From: Kiritimatiellia bacterium
GTDB lineage: Bacteria > Verrucomicrobiota > Kiritimatiellia > RFP12 > DVOR01
Assembly (NCBI GenBank): GCA_017558005.1
Contig: JAFYWN010000015.1
Location: forward strand, 54,998-118,997
DNA: 64,000 nucleotides
Direction of reading: 5' to 3'
Shown here one piece after another: positions 35,178 through 44,506 of the stretch (its first letter is position 1; each line of letters opens with the position of its first letter). The position numbers were made by a program, and so were the translations under genes. Below the pieces are notes generated by a model that saw only the letters and a program-made list of their open reading frames with translations, had not been told where the DNA came from and ran no database searches.

Positions 35178-38100
35178 TTATTTCCATAAGGTTCCCTCGA
35201 CATAGTCTTCGTCATAATCTCCCTCGGAGAAGAAGATTTCGCCGCCATCATCAATAGTCAAAAAGAGCGTCGTCTTACCATTTGACTTTCCTTGTTCGTT
35301 ATACCAAGCAACGCTCACCTTGACAGTATACTCCGATTCCGACCTTTCAGTAATAATACCTTTACCCGAAATCTCGCCAGAGGTATTATCATCAAAGTTC
35401 ATAGAACCCGTTACAACGCCATCACCGCCGATTGTAATCCAAGCAAAACCATAAACAGTCACCCAATCATTCCAATCATAATAGCCGTTCTCTACGTCAC
35501 CGAAATAGGTGCCAAGACACCAAGCGGGCAGAGCCGTTACAGTCATTATCATCTCAGAGGCGACCTTACTACCCGCGGACGTTGTCATCGTCAAGGAGAC
35601 AGTATAAGTACCAGCCTTCGTTGGCACGCCCACAATCTGCCACTCGCCGAGCTCATTCTTCACAAGCTTCAATCCTGCAGGGAGACCCTTCGCAGTGAGA
35701 GACTTCACAGAAGAATGTGCCCAAAGACCAAGCGTGATTTCTTGACTCGGACCACCTACGTAGGCATCCATTTCTGCTAATTCCGTGGGATCGGGCAAAT
35801 CGATCTCAGCAGCTTCAGCTTTAACTTCAATCTCATGCACAAAGGTCTTTACCACGCCAATCTTTGTTGTAACCGTAGCGGAAACTTTATACGACCCAAC
35901 CTTCGTAGGCATGCCTGTTATAGACACAACCCCATCTACCAACTTACCTGCCTTCAAACCTGTTGGCAGACCTGCGATCTTCACCGACTTAATTTCAGAT
36001 TCAGCGGCAGTAAACTCAAGCGTTTCAAACACTTGGTCGCCAACCATCATCTGTTCGGGCAAAGATTCAAGAGTCGTCTCAATCAATTCAACCTTAAACC
36101 TTGCAATGATTGAAATCGCCTTGGAGGATTCCACCCATTCCGTTGTCATCGTGTCAACATACTTTGGAGAATCCCCCAAGTCTCTTGAATTGGTTTCATC
36201 ATACCACCCTAAGAAGGTGGCATACTTCGGCACCGTGGCAGTTAAGGTAAACGCCTTACCCACCAAATAAGTCCCCGCCCCCTTCACCTTACACTTATCA
36301 TCCCCACCTTCAATCTTAATGGAGATGGACGGGATTTCAGTAGCCTCATAGCGTACGAGGACGAGCCCGCCCTTATTGTTGAAGAGGACCGAGTCATAGG
36401 TCCCGGGTTTTGCAAAGGACGCAGTCAAGAGCCCCTTCTTAGCATCTAACTTAACTCCCGCAGCCGCCGTAGCAAGCGTGTATCCCTTTACCATGGTTTC
36501 ATCTTTTTCACCTGGCACTATGTCATTAACCTTGTTGGGTAGACAACCAATAAAGGCGCCCTTCCCCACTGTCTTAACCGTAGAGGGGAAATAGACATGA
36601 CTTATCTGCAGATTGCTACACCCAGCAAAGGCATTCGCACCGATTGTTGTTACACCATCAGGGATCCAGACAGATTCAATCAACAAATCATCTTTAAACG
36701 CATTTGCCGCAATCTCCGTCACGGGCACGCCGTCAATGTCTTCTGGAATTTCTAAATCACTGTCCGTATTGTAAATCGTGCGACCTGTAATCGTCACCTT
36801 GCCCTTTGAGGCTTTATACGTCCAACGATCAATTGTCGTCATTGATGTTGGGTAACCACACCATAGGCCATTCTCAATTTCGCCCTCCCAATATTCAGCA
36901 TTTTCTTCTAAATACTGGACATTCACATCAAAGTCAAGGCTCCTCTCTTCTCCGCTCCATTCATCATATTGCCATTCATAAAATCTGTAGAAATCATACG
37001 AAGGTTCGCCCATAAAGGTCATCGTCAATGGTGTTTCACTCTGATACGCAGATTCACTAATGCCATCTACACCAACAGGAATAACCACCTGCCCCTTCTT
37101 AGCGGGAATAGCAATGAGGTAATCCACGTCAGAATTATACAATACACCGTCAATAGCCTTGTATTCAGAATTCCCTGCCTCAACATCAATCGCCGTCAAC
37201 TGCGAACAATTTGCGAAAACGGAAGAATCCTCAATCCATTCGCAATTCTTAGAAAGTGTCACTCTTGTAATCGCAGGCGGTATGGCGACAAGCATGAGCG
37301 TTGTTTCGCCATCCCACACGTCCCCATCAATCCAATACAACACACCACCAATAGATTTGTAGTAGGGATGGCCGGCCTCAACATCAATCGCGGTGAGCTT
37401 GCTACAATAACGGAACAAGTGGGCCCTTTCCACAATACTTACGCAATTCTTGGGGATTGTCACCTTCGTAATTGCAGGAGGTACGGCAATTGGATAAAGT
37501 TCCCCTCCTTCATCCAAATACAACACACCTCCAATGGACTTGTAGTACGAATTGCCGGCCTCAACATTAATCGCCGCGAGCTTGGTGCAATTACGGAACA
37601 AGTCGTAACCTTCTCCAAAGGATTCACAATTCCTAGGAATTGTCACCTTCGTAATTGCAGGAGGTACGGCAACGAGAGAAAGCCCCCATCCTCCTTCATC
37701 CAAATACAACACACCTCCAATGGATTTGTAGTAAGGATTTCCGGCCTCAACATTAATCGCCGCGAGCTTAGCGCAATTACGGAACAAGTCATAACCTTCT
37801 CCAACGGATTCGCAATTCTTGGGAATTGTCACCTTCGTAATTGCGGGAGGTACGGCAACGAGAGAAAGCGCCCCACTTCCTTCATCTAAATACAACACGC
37901 CTCCAATGGACTTGTAGTAGGAATTACCAGCCTCAACATTAATTGCTGTCAAATTTGGACAATCTTGAAGCATTCTCGAAAAGCCCTCACCAACCCACTC
38001 ACAATCTCTCGGAATTGTAAAGGTTTTAATTGCAGGGTCAAGCACAGCCACGGGGTAACCGTCTTGATATAAAATACCACCGCGATTCTCATGCTCCGCA

Positions 38101-39539
38101 GACTCATCAAACCACTCTTCATCCTCATAAGGCGTCATGTTTGGCGCCATCCGAAGACCTTTCCACATTCCCTCGTTATCAATTACCCTCTCCCACTCCG
38201 CCGCATATTGGAGAGGATAATAGCCAGACGCATTTGAGTCTGAATCCCAAGTAAACGCATTTGAGTTTACTTTTTTAGGCGGTTTGCCTGCGAAATAGAT
38301 TGAATAAGAATCATCCGACACGAATGCGCCTGCTTCAATTGTTGTAACCGAGGCTGGGATCTTTACCGTTGCACCACTCGCAAGAGCATAATGGAATGCC
38401 TCCCAACCAATCGTTGTCACGCCTTCATGAAGTATGACCTCTTGTAAACCCTCCTCCCATCCGTAGAAATTACACCAATCAAACGTCAACTCATCAATCT
38501 TCTTTACCGTTGATGGGATTTCAACTCGTTCTAAGTTGTGACAATATGCGAATGCAAACTTACCAATGGTCGTCACCCCTTCAGGAATTACAATTGATTC
38601 TAAATCCGAAGAACAGAAAGCTTCTTGGCCTATCTTTTTCAGCGTGTTTGGAAGTAGTACACTATAACCCTCACCTTCACAACCACCAAATGCACCTGGC
38701 ATAATTTCAGTGATGCCCTGCGGTACCACTTCGGACTGAAGTGGATATGGAGCAGCAATTAGTTGTGTACCCTTCTTATTGCACAAAAATCCATTTTTGA
38801 CACAAAGATTGGGGTTATTTTCAGCAACTTCAAATGAGCTAATCCCTGCACCAAGAAATACATTCCATCCATCAATCAAACAACCTTTAACGGTGGAAGG
38901 AAGGGATACCGTTAAATTCTCACTGTCATAAAACGCCCGCCTACCAATTGATGTAACACCTTCAGGAATAATTACTGTCAAATTTCTGCATTCTCTAAAC
39001 GCCATGCTTCCAATGGCAGTCACAGGCATACCATTAATCTTGGAAGGAATGCTTAGTACACCTTCCGTATCCGTTGGGATTGCGGCTGTGCGTTCAAGAC
39101 AGTAGTCCCCCTTGCCACCACAATGCCAGCACCCAGGCAGTGGGCTATTGAAAGGCGGGTACTCCCCACTCGGGTAGTCCCCACCACACCAATACCCAAC
39201 GGCCTCACCAATAATTGTGATCTTACCACCCACAATTATGTAATTAATCCCCACATCCTCTTGCGCAGACGGTTCCCCATAAATCCAAACATCCGTATCA
39301 ACGACAGTTCTCCCATTCTCTTCATACTCATCTTCAAAGGTGTACACCTCCAATCCGTCTGGCAAACCTTCTGCCCAAGCGTAATAATACGAATCACCTT
39401 CTTCAATTTCAAATACTCTTGTGTCATATAGACCTTCCTTTACAGCCCCAAGCAATGTAGGAGTCTCCTCCACGGTCAACCGAGCTGATGCCATAAACGA
39501 ATAACAAAGCGCAAACGCTAACAATAGTAACCGTTTCAT
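35178..39539 (-). CDS. BspA-type leucine-rich repeat surface protein (LRR_5) with Ig-like domains
   Basis: About 1453 residues from the ATG at 39539 (AAAGGGTGGG upstream); 32 more codons upstream are unlikely. A signal peptide (about 1-17) is followed by LRR_5-type repeats of the Treponema/Bacteroides BspA kind (IPEGVTSIGRRAFYDSENL, IPSTVKKIDELTFDWC). A block of three to four nearly identical 61-62-residue units occurs mid-protein. Near the C terminus are two putative Ig-like modules (GLPTGLKAGKLVDGVVSI...; GLPAGLKLVKNELGEW...). Probably an exported adhesin or ligand-binding protein; no membrane anchor or sorting signal is evident. Confidence 0.85.
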   Translation of the reverse strand: MKRLLLLAFALCYSFMASARLTVEETPTLLGAVKEGLYDTRVFEIEEGDSYYYAWAEGLPDGLEVYTFEDEYEENGRTVVDTDVWIYGEPSAQEDVGINYIIVGGKITIIGEAVGYWCGGDYPSGEYPPFNSPLPGCWHCGGKGDYCLERTAAIPTDTEGVLSIPSKINGMPVTAIGSMAFRECRNLTVIIPEGVTSIGRRAFYDSENLTVSLPSTVKGCLIDGWNVFLGAGISSFEVAENNPNLCVKNGFLCNKKGTQLIAAPYPLQSEVVPQGITEIMPGAFGGCEGEGYSVLLPNTLKKIGQEAFCSSDLESIVIPEGVTTIGKFAFAYCHNLERVEIPSTVKKIDELTFDWCNFYGWEEGLQEVILHEGVTTIGWEAFHYALASGATVKIPASVTTIEAGAFVSDDSYSIYFAGKPPKKVNSNAFTWDSDSNASGYYPLQYAAEWERVIDNEGMWKGLRMAPNMTPYEDEEWFDESAEHENRGGILYQDGYPVAVLDPAIKTFTIPRDCEWVGEGFSRMLQDCPNLTAINVEAGNSYYKSIGGVLYLDEGSGALSLVAVPPAITKVTIPKNCESVGEGYDLFRNCAKLAAINVEAGNPYYKSIGGVLYLDEGGWGLSLVAVPPAITKVTIPRNCESFGEGYDLFRNCTKLAAINVEAGNSYYKSIGGVLYLDEGGELYPIAVPPAITKVTIPKNCVSIVERAHLFRYCSKLTAIDVEAGHPYYKSIGGVLYWIDGDVWDGETTLMLVAIPPAITRVTLSKNCEWIEDSSVFANCSQLTAIDVEAGNSEYKAIDGVLYNSDVDYLIAIPAKKGQVVIPVGVDGISESAYQSETPLTMTFMGEPSYDFYRFYEWQYDEWSGEERSLDFDVNVQYLEENAEYWEGEIENGLWCGYPTSMTTIDRWTYKASKGKVTITGRTIYNTDSDLEIPEDIDGVPVTEIAANAFKDDLLIESVWIPDGVTTIGANAFAGCSNLQISHVYFPSTVKTVGKGAFIGCLPNKVNDIVPGEKDETMVKGYTLATAAAGVKLDAKKGLLTASFAKPGTYDSVLFNNKGGLVLVRYEATEIPSISIKIEGGDDKCKVKGAGTYLVGKAFTLTATVPKYATFLGWYDETNSRDLGDSPKYVDTMTTEWVESSKAISIIARFKVELIETTLESLPEQMMVGDQVFETLEFTAAESEIKSVKIAGLPTGLKAGKLVDGVVSITGMPTKVGSYKVSATVTTKIGVVKTFVHEIEVKAEAAEIDLPDPTELAEMDAYVGGPSQEITLGLWAHSSVKSLTAKGLPAGLKLVKNELGEWQIVGVPTKAGTYTVSLTMTTSAGSKVASEMIMTVTALPAWCLGTYFGDVENGYYDWNDWVTVYGFAWITIGGDGVVTGSMNFDDNTSGEISGKGIITERSESEYTVKVSVAWYNEQGKSNGKTTLFLTIDDGGEIFFSEGDYDEDYVEGTLWK
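37348..37960 (-). repeat. 186-bp in-gene tandem repeats of the LRR protein
   Basis: Units start at 37348, 37531, 37717 and 37903 (plus coordinates), with periods of 183, 186 and 186 bp. The middle units are near-identical at DNA level, so unit number may change by recombination without loss of frame (61 or 62 codons). Confidence 0.8.
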
Positions 39540-39887
39540 CTTTCCCACCCTTTCAATACCCAAGTCAAAATCATACCTCAATCGTTTTTTGCCAACACAA
39601 TTCATCATGTCAACATTATTAGTATAATCCCCCATGCCTTAAAACGCAACAACTTTAACGCCCTCCCCACCCTAAAACCCAAACACGCCTGCGGACGTGG
39701 GACCTTTCCAGACGTGATGCAGTCACACACCATCTCTAAAATCCACCACCTTCAAAATCTCACCTTTATGTCAATATTCACGTTTACACCTCACCTCGTC
39801 AGCACATCCCGCCCCTCTCACCTGTTTATTCCCTCTTTTTATCCTCTCCCATTTAGAGAACACAAATGTTGAAATTAAAACTTCAGA
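39540..39887. other. Intergenic region
   Basis: No gene seen. TTATACT near 39623 on the minus strand and TATGAT closer to the LRR start could be -10 boxes for that gene, but neither has a matching -35. Confidence 0.45.
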
Positions 39888-40244
39888 TTAAGTCGCAGGC
39901 AATGCTCGATGAATCCATGCCATCAAGAGATTAACCGCATCTTCTTGTTGGCGGAGTGTTAATGGTTGACCTTGCGGGATTCCCCACCACTTCTCCATGC
40001 ACCCCCGACAACACATTGCCGTGGCATGCATCGCTTTAAACACAGGATGCCCCCGCATCGGCGTCTGCCGACCGTCATTTAATGGATACGCAGGGGCTAA
40101 ACGCCCTCGAACAAAATCTGCGGCGTGCGCTTCAATCACACCCCACCCAACCCGTTCAATGTACGCACAATCTTCGGCCGTCAACTTAAATCGACTCCGA
40201 AACTTTGAACGTCCCAAACATGCTAACTTCTCCTCAATCGTCAT
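39888..40244 (-). CDS. DUF4186 family protein
   Basis: 118 residues, the usual family length. Recognised by LGRSKFRSRFKL near the N terminus and the core NDGRQTPMRGHPVFKAMHATAMCCRGCMEKWWGI, with conserved His and a CCRGC cluster that may bind metal. Function is unknown in the family. GGGGGAGAG precedes the ATG. A TATGAT -10 box lies about 25 bp upstream on the minus strand. Monocistronic. Confidence 0.85.
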   Translation of the reverse strand: MTIEEKLACLGRSKFRSRFKLTAEDCAYIERVGWGVIEAHAADFVRGRLAPAYPLNDGRQTPMRGHPVFKAMHATAMCCRGCMEKWWGIPQGQPLTLRQQEDAVNLLMAWIHRALPAT

Positions 40245-40380
40245 CTCTCCCCCTCACCTTTATCATATTAAGCACACCCTCGTCACATTAAGTTTAAATT
40301 CTCTTTCTCTCACGCACACTTACAGTTCAGCTTTTCTTTTCCAAATGCGCGCGGCGCATGTGTGGCCTCGCGCTATCGCG

Positions 40381-40400
40381 TAAAATGGCAATGTGCCATA
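40381..40400 (-). terminator. Possible weak terminator after the DUF4230 gene
   Basis: On the minus strand ATGGCA-CAT-TGCCAT (40399-40385) followed by TTTTA. The stem is only 6 bp, so this is tentative. Confidence 0.35.
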
Positions 40401-40454
40401 TTGAAAACAGTTGGGCCATAGATTTTCAACGTAGGGCGTAGTTACGCTTCGCGT

Positions 40455-41114
40455 TTATTTCTTTTGGCGATAGTCTTTGAAGAGGGTTTCAATGTCAATT
40501 TCAGAGTTGGGAGGCGTGACGGTGAGAGTGTAGGTGCCGAGATGGCTCCAGATTGGGGAGAGGGCGGCAGAAAAGTCATTCGCAAGTTCGGCGGCATCTA
40601 AGAGGTGTTGCGCTTTGAGCTCGTCCATGAGTTGGTGGGCTTCGGCGGCTTCATCTACACCAGGATCGTGGGCGGCGTCAGAGGCCAATCGCGCGAAGGC
40701 GGTCTTCTTACTCACCAATGTCTTCCTTTCGCCAAAGGTATCAATGGAGAGGAGGCGTACCGATGGCAAGGTGATTGTAATACGCCGATTCGCATCATCC
40801 ACCACAATGTCCTGCGAGGCGATTTCCGAAAGATCAAAACCGAATTTCAACGTATAGACCGTCTCCATCACGAAGCTCTCGTGCATGGACTCTTTAACCG
40901 TCAACACCTTCCACTTGATTTTGCGCGTGGCAAGTTCGGCGATTTGTTTGTTTTCAAGCAGTTCACAGGCAATTTTGCTCTGGGTGGAAAGCAGTTGGGC
41001 CAACCACAGTTTAACGCAGTCCAACTCCATTAAAAGGGTTGCGCCGGCATAGAGCGCCAAAAGAACAATACCGTAACGCAAGATTTCACGAAGTTTTTTC
41101 AAGAATTTACGCAT
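40455..41114 (-). CDS. DUF4230-like membrane-anchored protein
   Basis: About 219 residues from the ATG at 41114; a TTG four codons upstream abuts the stop of the small gene before it. One N-terminal membrane helix (about 12-32) precedes a cytoplasmic or periplasmic alpha/beta domain (VKESMHESFVMETVYTLKFGFDLS...ITITLPSVRLLS) that looks like DUF4230, found near other small membrane proteins. No catalytic motif is visible. The close upstream small membrane ORF suggests a two-gene unit. Confidence 0.65.
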   Translation of the reverse strand: MRKFLKKLREILRYGIVLLALYAGATLLMELDCVKLWLAQLLSTQSKIACELLENKQIAELATRKIKWKVLTVKESMHESFVMETVYTLKFGFDLSEIASQDIVVDDANRRITITLPSVRLLSIDTFGERKTLVSKKTAFARLASDAAHDPGVDEAAEAHQLMDELKAQHLLDAAELANDFSAALSPIWSHLGTYTLTVTPPNSEIDIETLFKDYRQKK

Positions 41115-41126
41115 TGAGAAACCCAA

Positions 41127-41231
41127 TTAATACTTGTAGCAGAAAAACATCATGGCCAACGTCAACACGATGAGCAAGACAATCAAGAGGCGACTGCACC
41201 AAAACAACTTTGTCCACCGATACCATTTCAT
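41127..41231 (-). CDS. Candidate 34-residue membrane microprotein
   Basis: The frame reads MKWYRWTKLFW, then CSRLLIVLLIVLTLAMMFF and CYKY: a basic-aromatic start, one hydrophobic helix, a short tail. AAAGGA lies about 12 nt before the ATG, a little far. Its stop codon is directly adjacent to the possible TTG start, and 12 nt from the ATG start, of the DUF4230 gene, consistent with translational coupling. It could also be chance; proof needs conservation. Confidence 0.45.
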   Translation of the reverse strand: MKWYRWTKLFWCSRLLIVLLIVLTLAMMFFCYKY

Positions 41232-41258
41232 CGCTTATAAAAATCCTTTCCGCATCAC

Positions 41259-41708
41259 TTAGCACGACGCCGCCATGATTACCCACATCAACCACAGCAT
41301 CGCTGTAACCCAATGCGAAGCCGTAACCGCACAGCCCTTAACCCATCGCCATTTACCGCAAAGACTCATCACAAAACCTGTTAGACTCACCATTGCCAAT
41401 CCACCATATGCCACACCGATGACGATGGGTTCAATTTGGTCATACGGACATCCGCAAAAGTCTAAAAGCCCCGCGAGCGTTGGGAAACAGAAGGGCAAGA
41501 GGAGCGTGGGGATTAAACCAAGTAAAAACGCGTGTTTACAAAACACCCCCGTAAGTAATGGCGAGAAGATTGCAGTCATGATAAGCAAACATAAGTCAAG
41601 ACGACAATAGACAATCATCCCTATCAGGAGGCAAAACAAGAGATAGGGCACCAGTAAGATTGCTAAAGCAACCCCAATCCGTTTCATTACCTCACTTCGA
41701 TGCTGCAT
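41259..41708 (-). CDS. Hypothetical polytopic membrane protein
   Basis: 149 residues, about four transmembrane helices (roughly 10-32, 39-58, 60-82 and 95-115, with a further hydrophobic C terminus) and many Cys and Trp residues. I do not recognise a family. AAAGGTG precedes the ATG at 41708; an alternative ATG at 41687 is possible. It lies 27 bp upstream of the candidate microprotein, so microprotein, DUF4230 and this gene may form one transcript. Confidence 0.6.
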   Translation of the reverse strand: MQHRSEVMKRIGVALAILLVPYLLFCLLIGMIVYCRLDLCLLIMTAIFSPLLTGVFCKHAFLLGLIPTLLLPFCFPTLAGLLDFCGCPYDQIEPIVIGVAYGGLAMVSLTGFVMSLCGKWRWVKGCAVTASHWVTAMLWLMWVIMAASC

Positions 41709-41772
41709 TTTCGGATTTCACCTTTTAACCTTGAGCGAATGTAACGATGTAAACCGCACGCGCCATCAACTC

Positions 41773-41820
41773 CAAAAAAATAAACAGATTGACGCAGTCA
41801 TGACCACACCAATCTGTTTA
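41773..41820 (-). terminator. Terminator of the CxxCxG protein gene
   Basis: 10-bp stem AAACAGATTG/CAATCTGTTT (41782-41791 with 41810-41819) and on the minus strand ATTTTTTT. The 18-nt loop contains a further small palindrome. Confidence 0.82.
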
Positions 41821-41848
41821 AGCGTAACTTAATAACCCTGCAAATCAA

Positions 41849-42676
41849 TCATTTGGAGACTTCAAACGTGCGCATACGAGGTTGCTTCATCGCCGCCTTA
41901 CCCTTACACACCGGGCACATATGACGGAACTTACGCGAATTCTTCTCCTTGTGAATTTCTGTCCAACAGCACGCCATATCCTCTAAAGTGTCATCTTCCT
42001 TTGCGTTGAGCATCTTTTTGACCTCAGGCAACACTTCAGACCACCCAAACTCCTCTGCGCCATCCACTAACGCCGCGTATTCCTGCTCCTTACGTTCACG
42101 CTTACGCTTTGCCTTGTCTTCCTTGTTGTTATTCTTTTTGCCGTACATATCATTGTAGTTGCGATTCGAGTCGTCATCCTCTTCCTTCTCTTCCTTGACG
42201 GCGTGCTGCTTATGATACTTATCATTAAAAGCTTTGAGTTCCTTCACCTCTTCATTGAAGTAAAGCACATAACGCGTACCATCGCAAAAACCACACGGCT
42301 CCATCAGGTTGGTGCGCACCGTAATTGTATCCCCTGCCTCCAGCGAATCCCACACCTCCTTTGGAGAGGCAGGTGTCACCTTTGCGTCTTTCTCCAAGAG
42401 TTGCACCATCTTGCCATTTTCAATCTTACGCGTCTGTACAACTTCACCCGCTTCATTCTTCGCGTAAAAACCCGAAAAGACCGCCTTATAATTCTTCGCA
42501 AAGAAATCACGCGTTAACTCTTCGGTCTCATCAGAAGCCGCGCCCTTCCGCATTTCCTTCTGATACGCCTGAACTGCCGCCTTCCCCTCCATATGGCGTT
42601 TACCCATCTTCATCTCAGCGGCCGATGCCGTCAGCACCGCGAAGCAACCCAATCCTGCGAAAAACAACTTCATCAT
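41849..42676 (-). CDS. Secreted protein with paired zinc-knuckle motifs
   Basis: About 275 residues from the ATG at 42676 (ATAGGAATT upstream). Signal peptide (about 1-19, ending SAA). Two DnaJ-type half knuckles, CGFCDGTR near 135 and CPVCKGKA near 260, could together bind one zinc. Between them is a highly charged Lys/Glu/Asp/Asn-rich stretch (about 160-215). No known enzyme. The promoter and terminator are both clear, so it is a single-gene unit. Confidence 0.65.
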   Translation of the reverse strand: MMKLFFAGLGCFAVLTASAAEMKMGKRHMEGKAAVQAYQKEMRKGAASDETEELTRDFFAKNYKAVFSGFYAKNEAGEVVQTRKIENGKMVQLLEKDAKVTPASPKEVWDSLEAGDTITVRTNLMEPCGFCDGTRYVLYFNEEVKELKAFNDKYHKQHAVKEEKEEDDDSNRNYNDMYGKKNNNKEDKAKRKRERKEQEYAALVDGAEEFGWSEVLPEVKKMLNAKEDDTLEDMACCWTEIHKEKNSRKFRHMCPVCKGKAAMKQPRMRTFEVSK

Positions 42677-42736
42677 CACATTAATTCCTATCTTTTCATC
42701 CAAAAAGCAAACGAAGGCCATTTGACCACGGATTAC

Positions 42737-42766
42737 AGTATAGCGCGCCAACCCACCTAAGGTCAA
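42737..42766 (-). promoter_or_regulatory. Promoter of the secreted zinc-knuckle protein gene
   Basis: TTGACC (42766-42761), 18 bp, TATACT (42742-42737). Confidence 0.75.
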
Positions 42767-42800
42767 CTAAAAGCATTCACTTCAGTAGAAAATATATTGA

Positions 42801-42843
42801 TAAAAAATAAGTGGGCCGGCGAAACGGAATCGCCTGCCCACTT
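42801..42843 (-). terminator. Terminator of the 95-residue Cys-rich protein gene
   Basis: 13-bp stem with one mismatch (42809-42821 with 42831-42843) followed on the minus strand by TTATTTTTTA. Confidence 0.82.
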
Positions 42844-42880
42844 ACCTTTTCAATCAACACGCTTCAGTAGAAAAATAACC

Positions 42881-43168
42881 TCAATCCACGTCCCGTTTGG
42901 ATATTTCATCCCACGCCGCTTTCCGCTTTTGAATGCGCCGTTCAGCACTATTGATTACTTCTCTACGATCATTATTGAAGTGACGCATTAAAGCAAGCGC
43001 TGCATCAATGTGCGCCGGAAACATCCCTTGATCCAACGTATCAAAGGCGCATCCCATGCACATTCCATTACACCGCGCACACTTTTTAGCCACAATCTGC
43101 CGCACCGCCTCCAAATGGTCAATAATCGCATTGTTCTCATCTAACCGTACCTGCTCAATCGTTTCCAT
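42881..43168 (-). CDS. Hypothetical small cytoplasmic protein with a Cys cluster
   Basis: 95 residues from the ATG at 43168; a TTG two codons upstream is an alternative. Four cysteines, CARCNGMCMGC near 30-40, could bind a metal. The C-terminal third is basic and helical. I do not recognise a family. It lies 51 bp after the coiled-coil/zinc-finger gene and before a strong terminator, so it may be the last gene of that operon. Confidence 0.6.
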   Translation of the reverse strand: METIEQVRLDENNAIIDHLEAVRQIVAKKCARCNGMCMGCAFDTLDQGMFPAHIDAALALMRHFNNDRREVINSAERRIQKRKAAWDEISKRDVD

Positions 43169-43219
43169 AACCAATTTCTTTCTTAGTCTTTCAAATTAAT
43201 GACATAGGAGAAAAACAGA

Positions 43220-44254
43220 TTAACTTAATCTTCCAGAACCATTCGCCCTAAGTCTTTTCATTCTTTCGCGATCTTTCACAATTCTTTCCATTTGTTCTAA
43301 GTTCTTTCGCTTCAAATCCTCAATTTCTGCGTTATTCATTGGCTTTGGTGAAGGTACGTATTTGCGTTTCGGATTATACTTTTTAATATTACTACGCTTC
43401 TGAATATTACATTTTTTACCTACCGAATTTTCAGCCGATACTTGTCCAGACAATCTAACACACTTTTGTACACTTCTTATTTCTCCTGTTGTCCAAATTA
43501 AACCATGCACTTTCTTCTCATGACGAGCTAGGTGTTTCGTCTTTATAGGAATTCCACATTGGGGGCAGGTCGTCCATTCTTCGACTGAAGATTTTACGAC
43601 AGCTTGTGGAGTGTTTTCTTCTTTTGGCTTCACGAGGTATTCCTCGCCCCCCTTCACACGACGATGCTCCTCGTACCCCTTTACGCGGCTTTGAAGTATT
43701 TCAAGCTTCTGAATTAAAGAAGACAAGTCTTCTCGACACTGTTCAAACTTTTCTAAAAGAACATACGATTCATTCCTTACAAGTTGAGAAATCATTATTT
43801 GTGACTCAAGAAATTCTCTGCAAGACGTATTTGAAATAGACTCTAGGTATTCAACATCTGCATCTATTTCCTCCTTATCTTTTTGCAACATTACTTTCTC
43901 TTCACTGATGCATTCATCTAATTCTTTTAGCTCTTCTTTATATCTTCTTATTTCCTTTGCCACCTTACGTTTAAAGGTCTGAAGATCACTTCGCAGTAAC
44001 GCGGCTTCTTCGTCTCCTTTGGCTTTAAAAACCGATGCCCTCAATCCCGTTTCTTTAACCTCAATATCTTTGACATTCTCTTTAAAATGCTTAATAATCT
44101 CTAAAGATCTCTCTAACATTTGCTTTCCCAACATCAATAATGTTGAGCTATAATGTAATATCTGTATTACATTTTGGCAATGCTTAACCTCAGGCATTTC
44201 CGTAGCATCCAAAAACAATGACTTAAAGAAATTCATCCTCTCGTGATTACTCAT
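43220..44254 (-). CDS. Coiled-coil protein with a C2H2 zinc finger, module B effector
   Basis: 344 residues, AT-rich codons. A long helical coiled coil (about 45-200, with an EEL/KEEI-type heptad pattern) is followed by a C2H2 finger with ligands C230, C233, H245 and H250, then a basic tail ending KRLRANGSGRLS. The gene two places upstream also ends with a C2H2 finger and a similar tail (RRLRENGRG), so the finger-tail block is shared between two otherwise unrelated proteins. C2H2 fingers are uncommon in bacteria. AAAGGGGAATAG precedes the ATG. Function unknown; it is translated directly after a sigma-region-4-like protein. Confidence 0.65.
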   Translation of the reverse strand: MSNHERMNFFKSLFLDATEMPEVKHCQNVIQILHYSSTLLMLGKQMLERSLEIIKHFKENVKDIEVKETGLRASVFKAKGDEEAALLRSDLQTFKRKVAKEIRRYKEELKELDECISEEKVMLQKDKEEIDADVEYLESISNTSCREFLESQIMISQLVRNESYVLLEKFEQCREDLSSLIQKLEILQSRVKGYEEHRRVKGGEEYLVKPKEENTPQAVVKSSVEEWTTCPQCGIPIKTKHLARHEKKVHGLIWTTGEIRSVQKCVRLSGQVSAENSVGKKCNIQKRSNIKKYNPKRKYVPSPKPMNNAEIEDLKRKNLEQMERIVKDRERMKRLRANGSGRLS

Positions 44255-44269
44255 TTCTATTCCCCTTTC

Positions 44270-44506
44270 TTACTTTTCAGCGAATTTGTCGTTGAGGGCT
44301 TGACGGAGTTTTTTGAGGGCATTGCGTTCGATTTGTTGGACGCATTGACGGGAGATGCCGTACTTGTCACCCAGGGCTTTAAGTGTCCATGCCTCTCCCT
44401 TTGAGAAGGAATAGCGCTTTCTCAGGATATCAACTTCGCGTGGTGTGAGTTGCGCCAGGGCATCGTATAAAGCTTCAAGCAGGGGTTCCAATCCGATTTT
44501 CTTAAT
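44270..44506 (-). CDS. Sigma70 region-4-only DNA-binding protein, short form (probable ATT start)
   Basis: 78 residues if begun at ATT 44506; the first standard start, TTG at 44491, would give 73. The ATT choice rests on a GGAGGAG site exactly 6 nt upstream and on homology: IKKIGLEPLLEALYD here matches FKKFSLEELFEAFYD of the paralogue at 45975. The body is a sigma70 region 4 helix-turn-helix (LKALGDKYGISRQCVQQIERNALKKLRQAL). No region 2 or 3 exists, so it cannot replace sigma; it may bind DNA or core polymerase as a regulator. It overlaps the stop of the upstream gene. Confidence 0.68.
   Translation of the reverse strand: MKKIGLEPLLEALYDALAQLTPREVDILRKRYSFSKGEAWTLKALGDKYGISRQCVQQIERNALKKLRQALNDKFAEK

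Noticed and set aside
41107..41313. A 68-codon minus-strand frame covering the candidate microprotein
   Set aside because: It is acidic and lacks a membrane helix or ribosome site; the overlapping 34-codon frame has the better protein character.
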